DNA of 64,000 nucleotides, from assembly GCA_947498415.1 (NCBI GenBank), contig CANMKB010000003.1:248001-312000 (forward strand). The letters are read 5' to 3'. Below the pieces are notes generated by a model that had not been told where the DNA came from, ran no database searches, and saw only the letters and a list, made by a program, of their open reading frames with translations. Shown here one piece after another: positions 16,459 to 25,623 of this stretch (positions within the stretch are counted from its first letter, which is position 1; every line of letters begins with the position of its first letter). Source of the DNA: an uncultured Paracoccaceae bacterium (lineage in GTDB: Bacteria; Pseudomonadota; Alphaproteobacteria; Rhodobacterales; Rhodobacteraceae). The position numbers were made by a program, and so were the translations under genes.

Positions 16459-17508
16459 TTAGAGGCCAAGCTTTTTGGACAGATCAATCATCGCCTGTAC
16501 AGATTGGCGGGCCTTGAGAGCCATGTCGGCATCGACTTCAACCTGATTTTCCATGGTGTGCAGCACATACAGGATTTTCTCGAGCGAGATCTTTTTCATG
16601 TATGGGCACATGTTGCATGGCTTTGCGAAATCGACCTCTGGCAGTTCATCGGCAATATTAGACGCCATGGAACATTCGGTCACAAGCATCGCCTTGGCTG
16701 GCTTGTGGTCGTGAACCCATTTGATGATGCCGCTGGTGGAGCCGGTAAAATCAGATTCAGCAACCACATCCGGGGTACATTCCGGGTGGGCGATGATCTT
16801 TACTTCAGGATCAAGCTCGCGATAGGCCTTTAGATCGTCGGCGGTATAAAGTTCATGCACGATGCAAGAGCCTTCCCAGAAAACGACTTTCTTTTTCGAC
16901 TGGTTCGCCACGTTTTGCGCAAGGAACTGATCTGGTGTCATGATGACGGTGTCAGACTCCATCGCGTCAACAATTTGCACAGCATTTGAGGACGTGCAGC
17001 AAATGTCAGAGGCGGCTTTCACTTCGGCGGTGGTGTTAACATAAGACACAACTGGCGCACCGGGATATTTCGCCCGCATCTCTTCCACGCCCTCAGCGGT
17101 GATGCTTTCGGCCAAGGAACACCCCGCATCCATATCTGGCATCAGCACGGTTTTCTCTGGCGACAAAATCTTGCTGGTCTCTGCCATGAAATGCACACCG
17201 GCTTGCACGATGACATCTGCATCTACATCGGTGGCTTTTATCGCCAACTGCAGACTGTCGCCCACAAAATCAGACACGCCGTGGAAAATTTCCGGGGTCA
17301 TGTAGTTGTGGCCCAAGATTACCGCGTTACGCTCTTTTTTGAGCTGTTCAATCGCTTTTACGTAAGGCGCGTAAATCGCCCAGTCAGCTGGTGAAACAAC
17401 CCGATCCATTTTGGAATAGACGTCCTGCATAGAGGCCGCCAATTCAGGATTCGGAGCGAGGTCATAGTGTTCGGAAAGTACGGTGCGAACGTTGGTCAAA
17501 TCGAGCAA
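16459..17508 (-). CDS. nadA: Quinolinate synthase (NadA)
   Basis: A [4Fe-4S] enzyme that joins iminoaspartate with dihydroxyacetone phosphate to give quinolinate. Cluster cysteines lie in DAGCSLAES, AHPECTPDVV and PCNMCPYMKKI. NAVILGHNYM and the VYYVNT-like VVSYVNTTAEVKA segment also fit. The length is 349 residues counted from a TTG at 17508; no ATG or GTG lies between it and the upstream in-frame stop, and the next ATG (17430) would remove residues that look homologous. The start therefore needs checking. First gene of the nad operon. Confidence 0.93.
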   Translation of the reverse strand: MLDLTNVRTVLSEHYDLAPNPELAASMQDVYSKMDRVVSPADWAIYAPYVKAIEQLKKERNAVILGHNYMTPEIFHGVSDFVGDSLQLAIKATDVDADVIVQAGVHFMAETSKILSPEKTVLMPDMDAGCSLAESITAEGVEEMRAKYPGAPVVSYVNTTAEVKAASDICCTSSNAVQIVDAMESDTVIMTPDQFLAQNVANQSKKKVVFWEGSCIVHELYTADDLKAYRELDPEVKIIAHPECTPDVVAESDFTGSTSGIIKWVHDHKPAKAMLVTECSMASNIADELPEVDFAKPCNMCPYMKKISLEKILYVLHTMENQVEVDADMALKARQSVQAMIDLSKKLGL

Positions 17509-17886
17509 GATGCTGGTCCCAATTGTCTGCGTCAGGTTCAGTTACACTCCTGTCACAATATAGGGCCGCAGATGCAAGGGAAAATGGGGAAACTGCGGCG
17601 GAAATCCCCGATATATGCCGATTTCGTAAGGAAATTGTGGGATTAGGCTCTGTTTCTTGACCGAATATTCAAGAATTTACAGCAATCGACATCCGTCATT
17701 TGAGCCGGTAAATCTGCTCAAATTGCGCAGTCTATGAACCGCAACTTTCGAAAAATGACTGGATGCTTGGTCTTGTCAGAGGGGTGAAAGCGTAAACATA
17801 GGCAAAGCCGTGCGAATCCTAACTTTCTGACACTGGACCTTTGGATGTGAATGCGTCATACCGAACATGAATTTGTGGAGGCACCC
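17509..17886. other. Divergent intergenic region nadA / NDUFA12 with two dyads
   Basis: This 378-base gap holds no convincing gene or RNA. It has two inverted repeats that could be operators: TTCTTGA-N8-TCAAGAA (17654-17675), whose loop contains the palindrome core GAATATTC, and ATTTGAGC-N10-GCTCAAAT (17698-17723). Neither is followed by a T run. Promoters for both flanking genes must lie here, but I cannot place -35/-10 pairs with confidence. Confidence 0.4.
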
Positions 17887-18270
17887 ATGGGCATTCTAAA
17901 CACTCTTTTACGCGCTGTGACTTGGTGGAACGGCCAAACCCTAAATACGCAGTTCTTTACTTGGCGTAAGGGCGAAAAAGTGGGCGAGGATGATCAGGGC
18001 AATTCCTATTTCCGCAACAAAGACGATAGCAAACGCTGGGTGCTGTATAACGGCGAGGCCGAAGCATCCCGCGTTCCTGCGGATTGGCATGGCTGGCTGC
18101 ACCGTACATTTGACGAAGTGCCTTCAGAAAAGCCTTTGCAGCATAAGTCTTGGGAAAAGCCGCATCAGGAAAACCTGACGGGCACCATGATGGCCTATGC
18201 ACCTGCGGGTTCCATCCGAAAGGGTGCACCTGCAGAGCGATCTGACTACGAAGCTTGGCAACCGGAATAA
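17887..18270 (+). CDS. NADH:ubiquinone oxidoreductase subunit NDUFA12
   Basis: A 127-residue protein homologous to the supernumerary complex I subunit NDUFA12 (B17.2), which alphaproteobacteria share with mitochondria. Features are [54 protein letters not shown] and the proline-rich tail with HQENLTGT. It acts on the cytoplasmic face of complex I. The ATG at 17887 has GGAG upstream; an earlier in-frame ATG adds 12 atypical residues. mlaD follows after 6 bases, a neighbourhood seen across Rhodobacteraceae. Confidence 0.92.
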   Translation: MGILNTLLRAVTWWNGQTLNTQFFTWRKGEKVGEDDQGNSYFRNKDDSKRWVLYNGEAEASRVPADWHGWLHRTFDEVPSEKPLQHKSWEKPHQENLTGTMMAYAPAGSIRKGAPAERSDYEAWQPE

Positions 18271-18276
18271 TCCGTT

Positions 18277-18726
18277 ATGGCGACCCAAAGCACTGAAATA
18301 GCGGTTGGTGGCGTGGTTCTTGCCGCAGCCGTTGGTTTTGCAATCTATATGGGGCAGGCGACGGGCCTATCTGGGGGCGGTTCTGGCTATGAGCTGACCG
18401 CGTCTTTCCGCTCGATTGAGGGGATCACAGTGGGCACAGATGTGCGCTTGGCCGGGGTCAAGATTGGCTCTGTCAGTGACATTTCCCTAAATCCTGAAAC
18501 ATTTCGCGCCGACGCGGCCTTTTCCGTGCAAGATGGCATTGAGCTGCCAGATGACTCTGCCGTTGTGATTTCATCGGAAGGTCTTTTGGGCGGCAACTTT
18601 GTTGAGGTTCTGCCGGGTGGCTCACCCTTTAACCTCGAAGACGGTGGTGAAATCGAAGACACGCAGGGCGCAGTTAGCTTGATTTCCCTGCTGTTGAAAT
18701 TCGTTTCCGGCGGGTCTGACGAATGA
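18277..18726 (+). CDS. mlaD: Outer membrane lipid asymmetry protein MlaD
   Basis: A 149-residue protein with one N-terminal membrane helix (VVLAAAVGFAIYMGQ) and a single MCE domain (YELTASFRSIEGITVGTDVRLAGVKIGSVSDISL). In the Mla system MlaD hexamers bind phospholipid and pass it between the periplasmic carrier and the inner-membrane ABC transporter. VVISSEGLLGGNFVEVLPGG is the conserved second half. No mlaE, mlaF, mlaB or mlaC gene is adjacent. Its stop overlaps the next start by four bases. Confidence 0.92.
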   Translation: MATQSTEIAVGGVVLAAAVGFAIYMGQATGLSGGGSGYELTASFRSIEGITVGTDVRLAGVKIGSVSDISLNPETFRADAAFSVQDGIELPDDSAVVISSEGLLGGNFVEVLPGGSPFNLEDGGEIEDTQGAVSLISLLLKFVSGGSDE

Positions 18727-19175
18727 AGCGGCTCGCCGCGGTCACACTTGCGCTAGGCTTGGCCGTGCCTGCCATTGCGCAACAGATCGTCATCGAACAG
18801 CTGGATGGATTGGAAGACGGCATCACCCTGCGCCAGCCTGATTTTCTATTCGAAGAAACCGTCGAAGACGTGACAGCGATGCCCGGAACAGGCGCTGTGT
18901 TGCGTGGGCTGGATAAGCTGACGGGGCAGGTTGCTGATATTGAAATGCAGAATGGCTATTCAGTGTCATTCGGCCAAATGCGTATTGATCTGGCAGAGTG
19001 CCGGCACCCCGATGACAATGCGACGGGGGAGGCCTATGCGTTCTTGTCGATCTACGATGGACAGGAACTGGCCAAGCCCTTGTTCCAAGGCTGGATGATC
19101 GCATCATCTCCAGCGCTCAGCGCGATGGATCATGCACGTTACGACGTTTGGGTTCTGCGTTGCACCACATCATAA
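18723..19175 (+). CDS. DUF2155 domain-containing exported protein
   Basis: A 150-residue protein with a signal peptide ending AIAQQ. The DUF2155 core reads VLRGLDKLTGQVADIEMQNG, then FGQMRIDLAECR, and ends with GWMIASSPALSAMDHARYDVWVLRC. The two cysteines (AECR and LRC) may pair. The family is restricted to alphaproteobacteria and its function is unknown; the position after mlaD suggests an envelope role. The start overlaps mlaD (ATGA). The 3' end overlaps the convergent aat gene by 37 bases, which is long for convergent genes. Confidence 0.83.
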   Translation: MKRLAAVTLALGLAVPAIAQQIVIEQLDGLEDGITLRQPDFLFEETVEDVTAMPGTGAVLRGLDKLTGQVADIEMQNGYSVSFGQMRIDLAECRHPDDNATGEAYAFLSIYDGQELAKPLFQGWMIASSPALSAMDHARYDVWVLRCTTS

Positions 19176-19774
19176 ACTGACGGCAACGGGTGCCCTCGAA
19201 TATCGGCGGGCACACGGATCGCATTGGCCAGATCGGCCTGATACTGCGCCCGACTGATTTCAACCGCCCCCAACGAGCTGAGGTGCGGGGTGATGAACTG
19301 CGTATCAAACAGAGTAAATCCTGAACGTTCTAAATGTGTTGTCAGATAGGCCAGTGCGATTTTTGAGGCATCTCGCATCCGCGAAAACATGCTTTCGCCA
19401 AAGAATGCCGCACCCAGGACAACACCATACACACCCCCCATCAGCTTATCGTCTTGCCAGACTTCCAAAGAATGTGCCTGACCACGGTCATGAAGCGCGG
19501 CATAAAGCCCTCTAATTTCACTATTAATCCACGTGTCGCTTCGATCGGCGCAGCCATCGACAACAGCCTCAAAGTCGCCGTTCAGTGCGATGCGATAGTC
19601 CGTGCGTCGAATACGGCGGGCAAGGCTGCGTGATATGTGGAAGTCTTTGATAGGGAACACGCCGCGTCGTTTGGGATCTACCCAAAAGATCTCGGGATCA
19701 TTGCGGTGTTCTGACATGGGGAAAATCCCCATGGAATAGGCACGCAACAGCATTTCTGGGGTGATATCACCCAT
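19139..19774 (-). CDS. aat: Leucyl/phenylalanyl-tRNA-protein transferase (Aat)
   Basis: The enzyme adds Leu or Phe from tRNA to proteins with N-terminal Arg or Lys, marking them for ClpS/ClpAP degradation. The protein has 211 residues. Motifs are YSMGIFPMSEHRNDPEIFWVDP-like N-terminus, RRGVFPIKDFHISRSL, TWINSEIRGLYAALHDRGQAHSLE and the GVYGVVLGAAFFGESMFS strand. The C-terminal end overlaps the end of the DUF2155 gene on the other strand. accC lies downstream on the same strand after 21 bases. Confidence 0.94.
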   Translation of the reverse strand: MGDITPEMLLRAYSMGIFPMSEHRNDPEIFWVDPKRRGVFPIKDFHISRSLARRIRRTDYRIALNGDFEAVVDGCADRSDTWINSEIRGLYAALHDRGQAHSLEVWQDDKLMGGVYGVVLGAAFFGESMFSRMRDASKIALAYLTTHLERSGFTLFDTQFITPHLSSLGAVEISRAQYQADLANAIRVPADIRGHPLPSVYDVVQRRTQTS

Positions 19775-19795
19775 GCGGCTGCGTGCCCCTGTTCA

Positions 19796-21145
19796 TTATT
19801 CGCCGTAGGTGGCTTCAAGCCATTTTTCCAGCCAGTGAATGTTATATTCACCCGTGTGGATATCGCCTTCTTCCAGCAATGCGTGGAACAATGGGATCGT
19901 TGTGTCGATCCCGTCCACGATCAGCTCGCCCAGGGCGCGGTGCAGACGTGCGATCGCCTCTTGGCGGTCACGGCCATGCACAATCAACTTGCCGATCAAA
20001 CTGTCGTAATACGGCGGAATGGAATAGCCGTCATATAGAGCGGAATCCATACGCACACCCAAACCGCCCGGAGCGTGGAAATGGGTGATCTTGCCGGGGC
20101 AAGGCGCAAAGTTTGGCAGACGTTCTGCGTTGATGCGCACCTCGATGGAGTGCCCATTGATGGTCAGCTCGTCTTGGCTGATCGACATCGGCAGACCTTC
20201 GGCCACACGAATTTGCTCGCGCACCAAATCCACACCAAAGATCGCTTCGGTCACAGGGTGTTCAACCTGCAAACGGGTGTTCATCTCGATGAAATAGAAC
20301 TCGCCATTCTCGTAGAGGAATTCGATGGTACCGGCACCGATGTAGTTGATCTTTGCAACCGCATCCGCACAGATTTTGCCAATCTTGGCACGCTCTTCTT
20401 CGGTGATGCAGGGGCCAGGGGCCTCTTCAAACACTTTCTGGTGGCGACGTTGCAAGGAACAGTCACGCTCGCCCAGATGAACCGCTTTGCCTTTACCGTC
20501 ACCAAAGACCTGAATCTCGATGTGGCGTGGCGTTGTCAGGTATTTCTCGATGTAAACTTCGTCGTTGCCAAAGTTTGATTTACCCTCAGCCCGCGCCGTC
20601 AGGAATGCGCTTTCCATGTCAGCGGCGGTTTGCGCCACTTTCATACCACGACCACCACCACCAGCGGTGGCTTTGATGATGACAGGATAGCCGATCTCTT
20701 CGCCCAGCTTCTTAGCGGTCGCCAAGTCAGGCACACCACCATCAGAGCCGGGAACGCAAGGCACGCCCAAAGCTTTCATGGTGTCTTTTGCCGTGATCTT
20801 GTCACCCATCGTACGGATGTGTTCCGCAGTTGGACCGATAAAGGTCAGGTCATGATCTTCGACGATTTGTACAAATTTGGCGTTCTCAGAAAGAAAGCCG
20901 TAACCCGGGTGAATTGCTTGCGCACCGGTCACTTCGCATGCTGCGATGATGGACGCGATGTTCAGGTAGCTGTCAGTGCCGGGAGCTGGGCCAATACAGA
21001 TGGCTTCATCGGCCATGCGAACGTGCATCGCATCGGAATCTGCAGTGGAATGCACCGCAACCGATTTAATGCCCATCTCGCGGCAGGCCCGGATCACACG
21101 CAGTGCGATCTCGCCACGGTTGGCAATTAGGATTTTGTCAAACAT
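19796..21145 (-). CDS. accC: Acetyl-CoA carboxylase, biotin carboxylase subunit (AccC)
   Basis: An ATP-grasp enzyme of 449 residues that carboxylates the biotin on AccB, the first committed step of fatty acid synthesis. It starts [20 protein letters not shown]. The glycine-rich loop [16 protein letters not shown], the [15 protein letters not shown] segment and [14 protein letters not shown] are diagnostic. The gene follows accB after 9 bases on the same strand, the usual accB-accC operon. Confidence 0.97.
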   Translation of the reverse strand: MFDKILIANRGEIALRVIRACREMGIKSVAVHSTADSDAMHVRMADEAICIGPAPGTDSYLNIASIIAACEVTGAQAIHPGYGFLSENAKFVQIVEDHDLTFIGPTAEHIRTMGDKITAKDTMKALGVPCVPGSDGGVPDLATAKKLGEEIGYPVIIKATAGGGGRGMKVAQTAADMESAFLTARAEGKSNFGNDEVYIEKYLTTPRHIEIQVFGDGKGKAVHLGERDCSLQRRHQKVFEEAPGPCITEEERAKIGKICADAVAKINYIGAGTIEFLYENGEFYFIEMNTRLQVEHPVTEAIFGVDLVREQIRVAEGLPMSISQDELTINGHSIEVRINAERLPNFAPCPGKITHFHAPGGLGVRMDSALYDGYSIPPYYDSLIGKLIVHGRDRQEAIARLHRALGELIVDGIDTTIPLFHALLEEGDIHTGEYNIHWLEKWLEATYGE

Positions 21146-21154
21146 GCGCTGGCC

Positions 21155-21652
21155 TTACTCGATGATGACCAAAGGCGCACCGTATTCAACAGTCGCGCCG
21201 TCTTCGACCAGAATGCGCTTAACGGTGCCGGATTTTGGCGCCGGAATGTGGTTCATGGTTTTCATCGCTTCAACGATCATGATCGTGTCGCCTTCGGAAA
21301 TCGAAGAGCCCACAGATACGAAAGTTGGCGCACCAGGTTCCGCTTGCATATATACAGTGCCAACCATTGGCGATGTCACTGCACCTGGGTGGCTTGCAGG
21401 ATCATCGGTGGCCGCTACGGCTGGGGCTGCGGCAGGTGCGGCAGCTGCAACTGGTGCCGGTGCAGCAGCAACTGGTGCTGCGATAGGTGCCGCCATTGTG
21501 ACGACTTCTTTTTGACGGCTCACACGGACGTTTAGACTATCGTCTTCTCCGTACTCACGCATGACCTCTAGCTCGGTCAGATCGTTTTCCTGAAGTAGCT
21601 CAGCCAGCGCCTGGATAAAGGCAACGTCAGAGTCGTGATTTTTTTTGCTCAT
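21155..21652 (-). CDS. accB: Acetyl-CoA carboxylase, biotin carboxyl carrier protein (AccB)
   Basis: A 165-residue carrier protein. The C-terminal biotinyl domain has the EAMKTMN motif with Lys131 as the biotin site. An Ala/Pro-rich flexible linker (about residues 55-85) joins it to the N-terminal helical part. The linker explains a low-complexity, GC-rich tract near 21410-21500. accC lies directly downstream. No convincing -35/-10 pair can be assigned in the 164-base gap upstream. Confidence 0.97.
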   Translation of the reverse strand: MSKKNHDSDVAFIQALAELLQENDLTELEVMREYGEDDSLNVRVSRQKEVVTMAAPIAAPVAAAPAPVAAAAPAAAPAVAATDDPASHPGAVTSPMVGTVYMQAEPGAPTFVSVGSSISEGDTIMIVEAMKTMNHIPAPKSGTVKRILVEDGATVEYGAPLVIIE

Positions 21653-21816
21653 GGTTTTCCTCTGCCGCGCGATGGTCTGCGCGAGTCTTGGTTGTTTCCC
21701 CTAGTGGGCGCTTATATGCCAATTTTCAGGCAAGGAAAAGCGGCCCTCGTAGGTGTATTTGGACACTTAGCGCAGATTTTTTATGGGAAAAGGGCTTCAA
21801 TGCTCCCTCTTTGAGA

Positions 21817-22359
21817 TCAAAGTGGCATCCCGGAGAGTTTCGCGACCAGCTCTGCAAGCTTGCGTGCACCGAATTTTTTCAACAACCGCGCCCGGTATTC
21901 TTCGACAGTGCGGTAGCTGAGGTTTAGCTCTAGGCCGATTTCTTTCGACGTTTTTCCGCGACAGGTGAGGATCGCAACTTCACGCTCTCTTTGTGTGAGA
22001 CTCACGACAGGGCGTTCTTCGGACAGATCGGCAAAGGTCCAGACGCCGCAGTAAAACGGATTGTCAGGCGTCAGCGATTTGCCCCGCACACGACACCAAA
22101 AAAGAGTGCCGTCAAACCGTTTCATGATGCGTTCGTCGTGATAGTGGCCTTGTTCCTCCATCGCGGCGCGCACCTTTGCGCCAAACGATTGAAAGTCTTC
22201 CTCGGAAGCATAGAAATTCGCGATCGAACGACCGCTCGCGTCGTCGACAGTGGTGCCGAACATATTGGCGAACTGGTCATTCGGAATCCGAATAACGCGG
22301 TTTTCCAACATACACATACCAATGGGGGCGTGGCGATAGGCCATTTCCGAAATAGTCAT
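21817..22359 (-). CDS. PAS domain plus LuxR-type HTH regulator
   Basis: A 180-residue regulator. Residues 5-115 form a PAS sensor domain (MAYRHAPIGMCMLENRVIRIPN, ending YCGVWTFADLSEE). Residues 120-178 form a LuxR/GerE helix-turn-helix (SLTQREREVAILTCRGKTSK, ELNLSYRTVEEYRARLLKKFG). No receiver domain is present, so the signal is probably sensed by the PAS fold itself; the ligand is unknown. It is transcribed alone, on the same strand as accB but downstream of other ends, and lies back to back with the M23 lipoprotein gene. Confidence 0.83.
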   Translation of the reverse strand: MTISEMAYRHAPIGMCMLENRVIRIPNDQFANMFGTTVDDASGRSIANFYASEEDFQSFGAKVRAAMEEQGHYHDERIMKRFDGTLFWCRVRGKSLTPDNPFYCGVWTFADLSEERPVVSLTQREREVAILTCRGKTSKEIGLELNLSYRTVEEYRARLLKKFGARKLAELVAKLSGMPL

Positions 22360-22428
22360 ACCGGCAAGATGCTATGAAAGAGGCAAAGTGAAAAGGGGCA
22401 GTCAGATTTAAAGGTCGCAGAAACCGAC

Positions 22429-22456
22429 TTGCGGCATCGTTTTTGCCGATTATGCT
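22429..22456 (+). promoter_or_regulatory. Possible sigma-70 promoter of the M23 gene
   Basis: TTGCGG (22429-22434) and TATGCT (22451-22456) are separated by 16 bases and lie 26 bases before the start codon. The match is partial. Confidence 0.38.
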
Positions 22457-22482
22457 AAGCGGGCCTTCTGGGGAGAATGCAT

Positions 22483-23115
22483 ATGAAAAGACGATTGATG
22501 TTGTCGCTTATGGCAGCCATCACGCTGACGGGATGTCTGGCAGAAGACAAGAAATACGGATTTTCTACGGGATATGGACGTTCGTATCCAGAGCCGATTA
22601 AAATCGTCATGCCTAGGAATGCTCCATCCATTACGCAACAATTTCGTAGTCCGACGGTTGTGAAAACCGGTACAGTGGCTTGGGAACCGCATCATGGCTT
22701 TGACGTACACGCAAAGATCGGTACGCCAGTTGTGGCTGTCGCGCCGGGCAAAGTGATCAAGTCTTATTGGGAGCCTGCATATGGCAATCGTGTTGTTGTA
22801 CAACACGGCACTGGTGAGCCGGGCAAAACGGCCTATACGCGCTATGTGCATCTGAAAAAACGCACTGTCCAGGCGGGTGATGTTCTTGCACGTGGGGATC
22901 AATTAGGAGAGCTAGGCACCACCGGGTTCCTTTCCAGCGGGTTTCCGCATCTGCATATGGAGCTTACAATTGATAAGAACAATTCCGCCTCATATGCCAA
23001 AGACCCGCATCTCTATTGGGCAGATGGGGTAGGGCGTGTGACCTGTCTCACAGGTGATAACAAAGATCTGCCAGCCATGCCGCTGAAACTGACCTATCCG
23101 CTGTTGTGTAAATAA
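22483..23115 (+). CDS. M23 family metallopeptidase lipoprotein (LytM-like)
   Basis: A 210-residue protein with a lipoprotein signal ending LTGC (Cys18). The M23 domain has the zinc ligands in HHGFDV (His70-x3-Asp74) and the HLHME motif near residue 153. VVAVAPGKVIKSYWEP and YTRYVHLKK are further family strands. Members cleave peptidoglycan cross-links or act as amidase activators; since all metal ligands appear present it may be active. The second ATG is preferred because GGGGAG is eight bases away from it and only two from the first. Confidence 0.86.
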   Translation: MKRRLMLSLMAAITLTGCLAEDKKYGFSTGYGRSYPEPIKIVMPRNAPSITQQFRSPTVVKTGTVAWEPHHGFDVHAKIGTPVVAVAPGKVIKSYWEPAYGNRVVVQHGTGEPGKTAYTRYVHLKKRTVQAGDVLARGDQLGELGTTGFLSSGFPHLHMELTIDKNNSASYAKDPHLYWADGVGRVTCLTGDNKDLPAMPLKLTYPLLCK

Positions 23116-23116
23116 A

Positions 23117-23145
23117 AAACCCGGCCGTAAGAGCCGGGTTTCTTC
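23117..23145. terminator. Terminator between convergent M23 and scoB genes
   Basis: AAACCCGGC (23117-23125) and GCCGGGTTT (23133-23141) form a perfect 9-bp stem with a 7-base loop. A/T tracts flank both sides, so it can serve both genes. Confidence 0.85.
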
Positions 23146-23164
23146 ACTCAGATGCTTAGACGTT

Positions 23165-23794
23165 TCAGTCGACAATCGTTGCCAACGTTGAGGCACGCAG
23201 GTCCGCCTCGGTGACACCTTCGGCGGTTTCAACGATCTTCAACCCGCCTTCGACCACATCCAGCACACCAAGGTTGGTGATGATACGATCCACCACACCT
23301 TTGCCGGTCAGGGGCAAAGTGCATTCTTTCAGCAGCTTACTGTCGCCGTGTTTGTTGGTGTGATCCATGACAACCACCACGCGGCCAACACCGGCGACAA
23401 GGTCCATCGCGCCACCCATGCCTTTGACCAGCTTGCCCGGAATCATCCAGTTTGCCAGATCGCCGTTTTCGGCCACTTCCATGGCGCCCAAGATTGCCAT
23501 GGCGATCTTGCCGCCGCGGATCATCGCAAACGAGGTTGCAGAGTCAAAATACGCGGTCTGAGGCAGCTCTGTGATGGTCTGCTTACCGGCGTTGATCAGA
23601 TCAGCGTCGATGTCTTCCTCGTAAGGGAAGGGGCCCATGCCCAGCATGCCGTTTTCTGATTGCAACGTTACTTCGATCCCTTCGGGGATGTGGTTTGATA
23701 CCAGCGTCGGAATACCGATGCCTAGGTTCACATACCAACCGTCTTGCAGTTCTTGTGCCGCGCGGGCGGCCATTTGGTTACGATCCCAAGCCAT
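23165..23794 (-). CDS. scoB: 3-oxoacid CoA-transferase subunit B
   Basis: The beta subunit (209 residues) of succinyl-CoA:3-ketoacid or acetoacetate CoA transferase, which activates or releases acetoacetate. The catalytic glutamate lies in [31 protein letters not shown] and [20 protein letters not shown] are family motifs. It follows scoA after 2 bases. Together the two subunits link ketone body or polyhydroxybutyrate turnover to central metabolism. Substrate preference cannot be told from sequence alone. Confidence 0.9.
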   Translation of the reverse strand: MAWDRNQMAARAAQELQDGWYVNLGIGIPTLVSNHIPEGIEVTLQSENGMLGMGPFPYEEDIDADLINAGKQTITELPQTAYFDSATSFAMIRGGKIAMAILGAMEVAENGDLANWMIPGKLVKGMGGAMDLVAGVGRVVVVMDHTNKHGDSKLLKECTLPLTGKGVVDRIITNLGVLDVVEGGLKIVETAEGVTEADLRASTLATIVD

Positions 23795-23796
23795 GA

Positions 23797-24519
23797 TTAT
23801 GCCTCCTCGCGTTTGGTGACGGTGCGCTGTTCGATGCGCTTTTCATGATCGCCTTGGATCAGGCGGTTCACGTAAATCCCCGGCAGGTGAATAGCGTCTG
23901 GGTCGAGCGATCCGGTCGGCACGATTTCTTCGACCTCAGCAACACAGATTTTACCACAGGTGGCCGCCGGCACGTTGAAGTTCCGCGCGGTTTTGCGGAA
24001 CACGAGGTTGCCGGTTTCATCCGCTTTCCACGCTTTCACGATGGACAGATCAGCAAAAATGCCTTCCTCCATGATGTAGTCTTGCATTGCGCCACCTGGG
24101 CCAGTTGGGAATTGTTTTTCCAACTTGCCGTCTGCGATCACAGTGCCAACACCGGTTTTTGTAAAGAAGCCAGGGATGCCTGCACCACCGGCGCGCATAC
24201 GCTCTGCCAAAGTGCCTTGTGGGTTGAATTCAAGCTCAAGCTCGCCTGACAGGTACTGACGCATGAATTCCGCGTTTTCACCCACGTAAGAACTGATCAT
24301 TTTCTTAACCTGACGGGTCTGCAACAGAATACCGATGCCAAAATCATCTACACCTGCGTTGTTGGACGCAAAGGTCAGATTTTTGGTGCCCGCATCTTTG
24401 ATCGCGTCGAGCAGCAATTCTGGAATACCACATAGACCAAAGCCGCCAGCGGCGATGAACATACCGTCGTGCAGCAGCCCATCCAGCGCTTCGGCTGCAT
24501 TTGCATAGACTTTTTTCAT
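23797..24519 (-). CDS. scoA: 3-oxoacid CoA-transferase subunit A
   Basis: The alpha subunit (240 residues) of the CoA transferase. It shows [22 protein letters not shown] with the glycine-rich CoA-binding loop, then [30 protein letters not shown] and [23 protein letters not shown] segments. GGGAGAGG lies just upstream of the ATG. A TTGACT hexamer sits on the minus strand at 24578-24573 and may be the -35 element of the scoA-scoB operon; the matching -10 is poor. Confidence 0.9.
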   Translation of the reverse strand: MKKVYANAAEALDGLLHDGMFIAAGGFGLCGIPELLLDAIKDAGTKNLTFASNNAGVDDFGIGILLQTRQVKKMISSYVGENAEFMRQYLSGELELEFNPQGTLAERMRAGGAGIPGFFTKTGVGTVIADGKLEKQFPTGPGGAMQDYIMEEGIFADLSIVKAWKADETGNLVFRKTARNFNVPAATCGKICVAEVEEIVPTGSLDPDAIHLPGIYVNRLIQGDHEKRIEQRTVTKREEA

Positions 24520-24688
24520 GAACCTCTCCCTTCACTCGGATTGCCCACGGTATTGGGCCTGCGCCCTATGTAAGTCAATGTTTGCACCGGGTTGTGGTAT
24601 TTCTACGGGGCAAACCACGGTAGGCTAAGAATGAACCTTTTTACGCGGGCTGCGCACTTATGTGCAGAAGTCAGTGAAAGGAAGATGA

Positions 24689-25234
24689 ATGAACGGCAAA
24701 AGCCGCGCCCTTGAGGAGTATTTGGTCAGTGCCGCCAAACTTGGTGAGCAGGCGGCCATGCATGACCTCGTGCGTCTGCGGGGGCCGCGGTTGCTTGTGC
24801 ACGCCACCCGTTTGTTGGGCCATCGCGAAGAAGCTCAAGATGCCGTCCAAGAGGCATGGGTGCAGATTTTCAAAGGGCTGAACGGGTTGCAAGACAACGC
24901 TGCCTTTCCCGCATGGGCCACCCGGATCGTGACGCGATGCTGCGCCAAGATCATTGCAACTAAGCAGCGCGGTCGCGAGATCGAGCGGGAACTCACGCCC
25001 ATCACCGAAACTGCGTGTGAAACCGAACTGTTTGACGAGGCACAAGTGCTGCGAAACGCCATCACCCAATTGCCACAGGGGCAACAGGTGGCGGTGGCCT
25101 TGTTTTATCTGGATGACATGAGCCTTGCCGAAGTGTCTATCGCTTTAGACGTTCCAATCGGAACCGTAAAATCACGCCTTTCACTGGCGCGGAACGCATT
25201 AAAAGATCGCTTGAAAGGAGTGTTCGATGACTGA
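24689..25234 (+). CDS. ECF-type RNA polymerase sigma factor
   Basis: A 181-residue sigma-70 family protein with regions 2 and 4 only. Region 2 runs from about residue 20 (LVRLRGPRLLVHATRLLGHREEAQDAVQEAWVQIFKGL). Region 4 begins near 118 (ITQLPQGQQVAVALFYLDDMSLAEVSIAL, then VPIGTVKSRLSLARNALKDRL). This is the ECF architecture. Its stop overlaps the start of the next gene by eight bases. That gene encodes a small membrane protein, so a regulator/partner pair is likely. No ECF-type promoter could be assigned upstream. Confidence 0.88.
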   Translation: MNGKSRALEEYLVSAAKLGEQAAMHDLVRLRGPRLLVHATRLLGHREEAQDAVQEAWVQIFKGLNGLQDNAAFPAWATRIVTRCCAKIIATKQRGREIERELTPITETACETELFDEAQVLRNAITQLPQGQQVAVALFYLDDMSLAEVSIALDVPIGTVKSRLSLARNALKDRLKGVFDD

Positions 25235-25607
25235 CAAACGCAATCTTGATGAGATGATCAAAGCCGCGTTGACCGGCCAAGATCGTGAAATTTTGGAAAG
25301 CACCGAAGAGCTGGGCTGGTTTGAATTGGGGCTAAAGCAATTCGGTGGCAAGCTGGGCTGGGTCACATGGGTGATTATGGTGGTGCAATCGGTGATGTTC
25401 ATCGCCGCCTTGTTTTACTTGTACCGCTGTTACTTTGCGACCGATCTGTTGCTGACCATGAAATCAGGGATCACAGGGGCGGTTCTGTTGTTGATGGCGA
25501 CACAGCTGAAACTTAGCCTGGCGCCACAAATGCAGGCCGATCGGGTGATCCGAGAGGTCAAGCGACTGCAATTGCTGATGGCCAACCACGACACAACCAA
25601 TGACTAA
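25227..25607 (+). CDS. Small membrane protein, DUF6768-like, partner of the sigma factor
   Basis: A 126-residue protein. Residues 1-40 are polar and acidic (DEMIKAALTGQDREILESTEE). Two membrane helices follow (VTWVIMVVQSVMFIAALFYLY and SGITGAVLLLMATQLKLSL), then a cytoplasmic tail rich in basic residues (ADRVIREVKRLQLL). This pattern fits DUF6768 proteins that sit beside sigma factors. It lacks a zinc-binding anti-sigma motif. A role in holding or tuning the sigma factor is inferred from the eight-base gene overlap only. Confidence 0.65.
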   Translation: MTDKRNLDEMIKAALTGQDREILESTEELGWFELGLKQFGGKLGWVTWVIMVVQSVMFIAALFYLYRCYFATDLLLTMKSGITGAVLLLMATQLKLSLAPQMQADRVIREVKRLQLLMANHDTTND

Positions 25608-25623
25608 ACCCGCTTTGGGCTGG

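Noticed and set aside
21410..21500. Repetitive GC-rich tract
   Set aside because: It codes the Ala/Pro linker of AccB and is not a separate repeat element.
24630..24660. ECF promoter (TGAACC) upstream of the sigma factor gene
   Set aside because: No matching -10 element at 16-17 bases; the hexamer alone is not enough.
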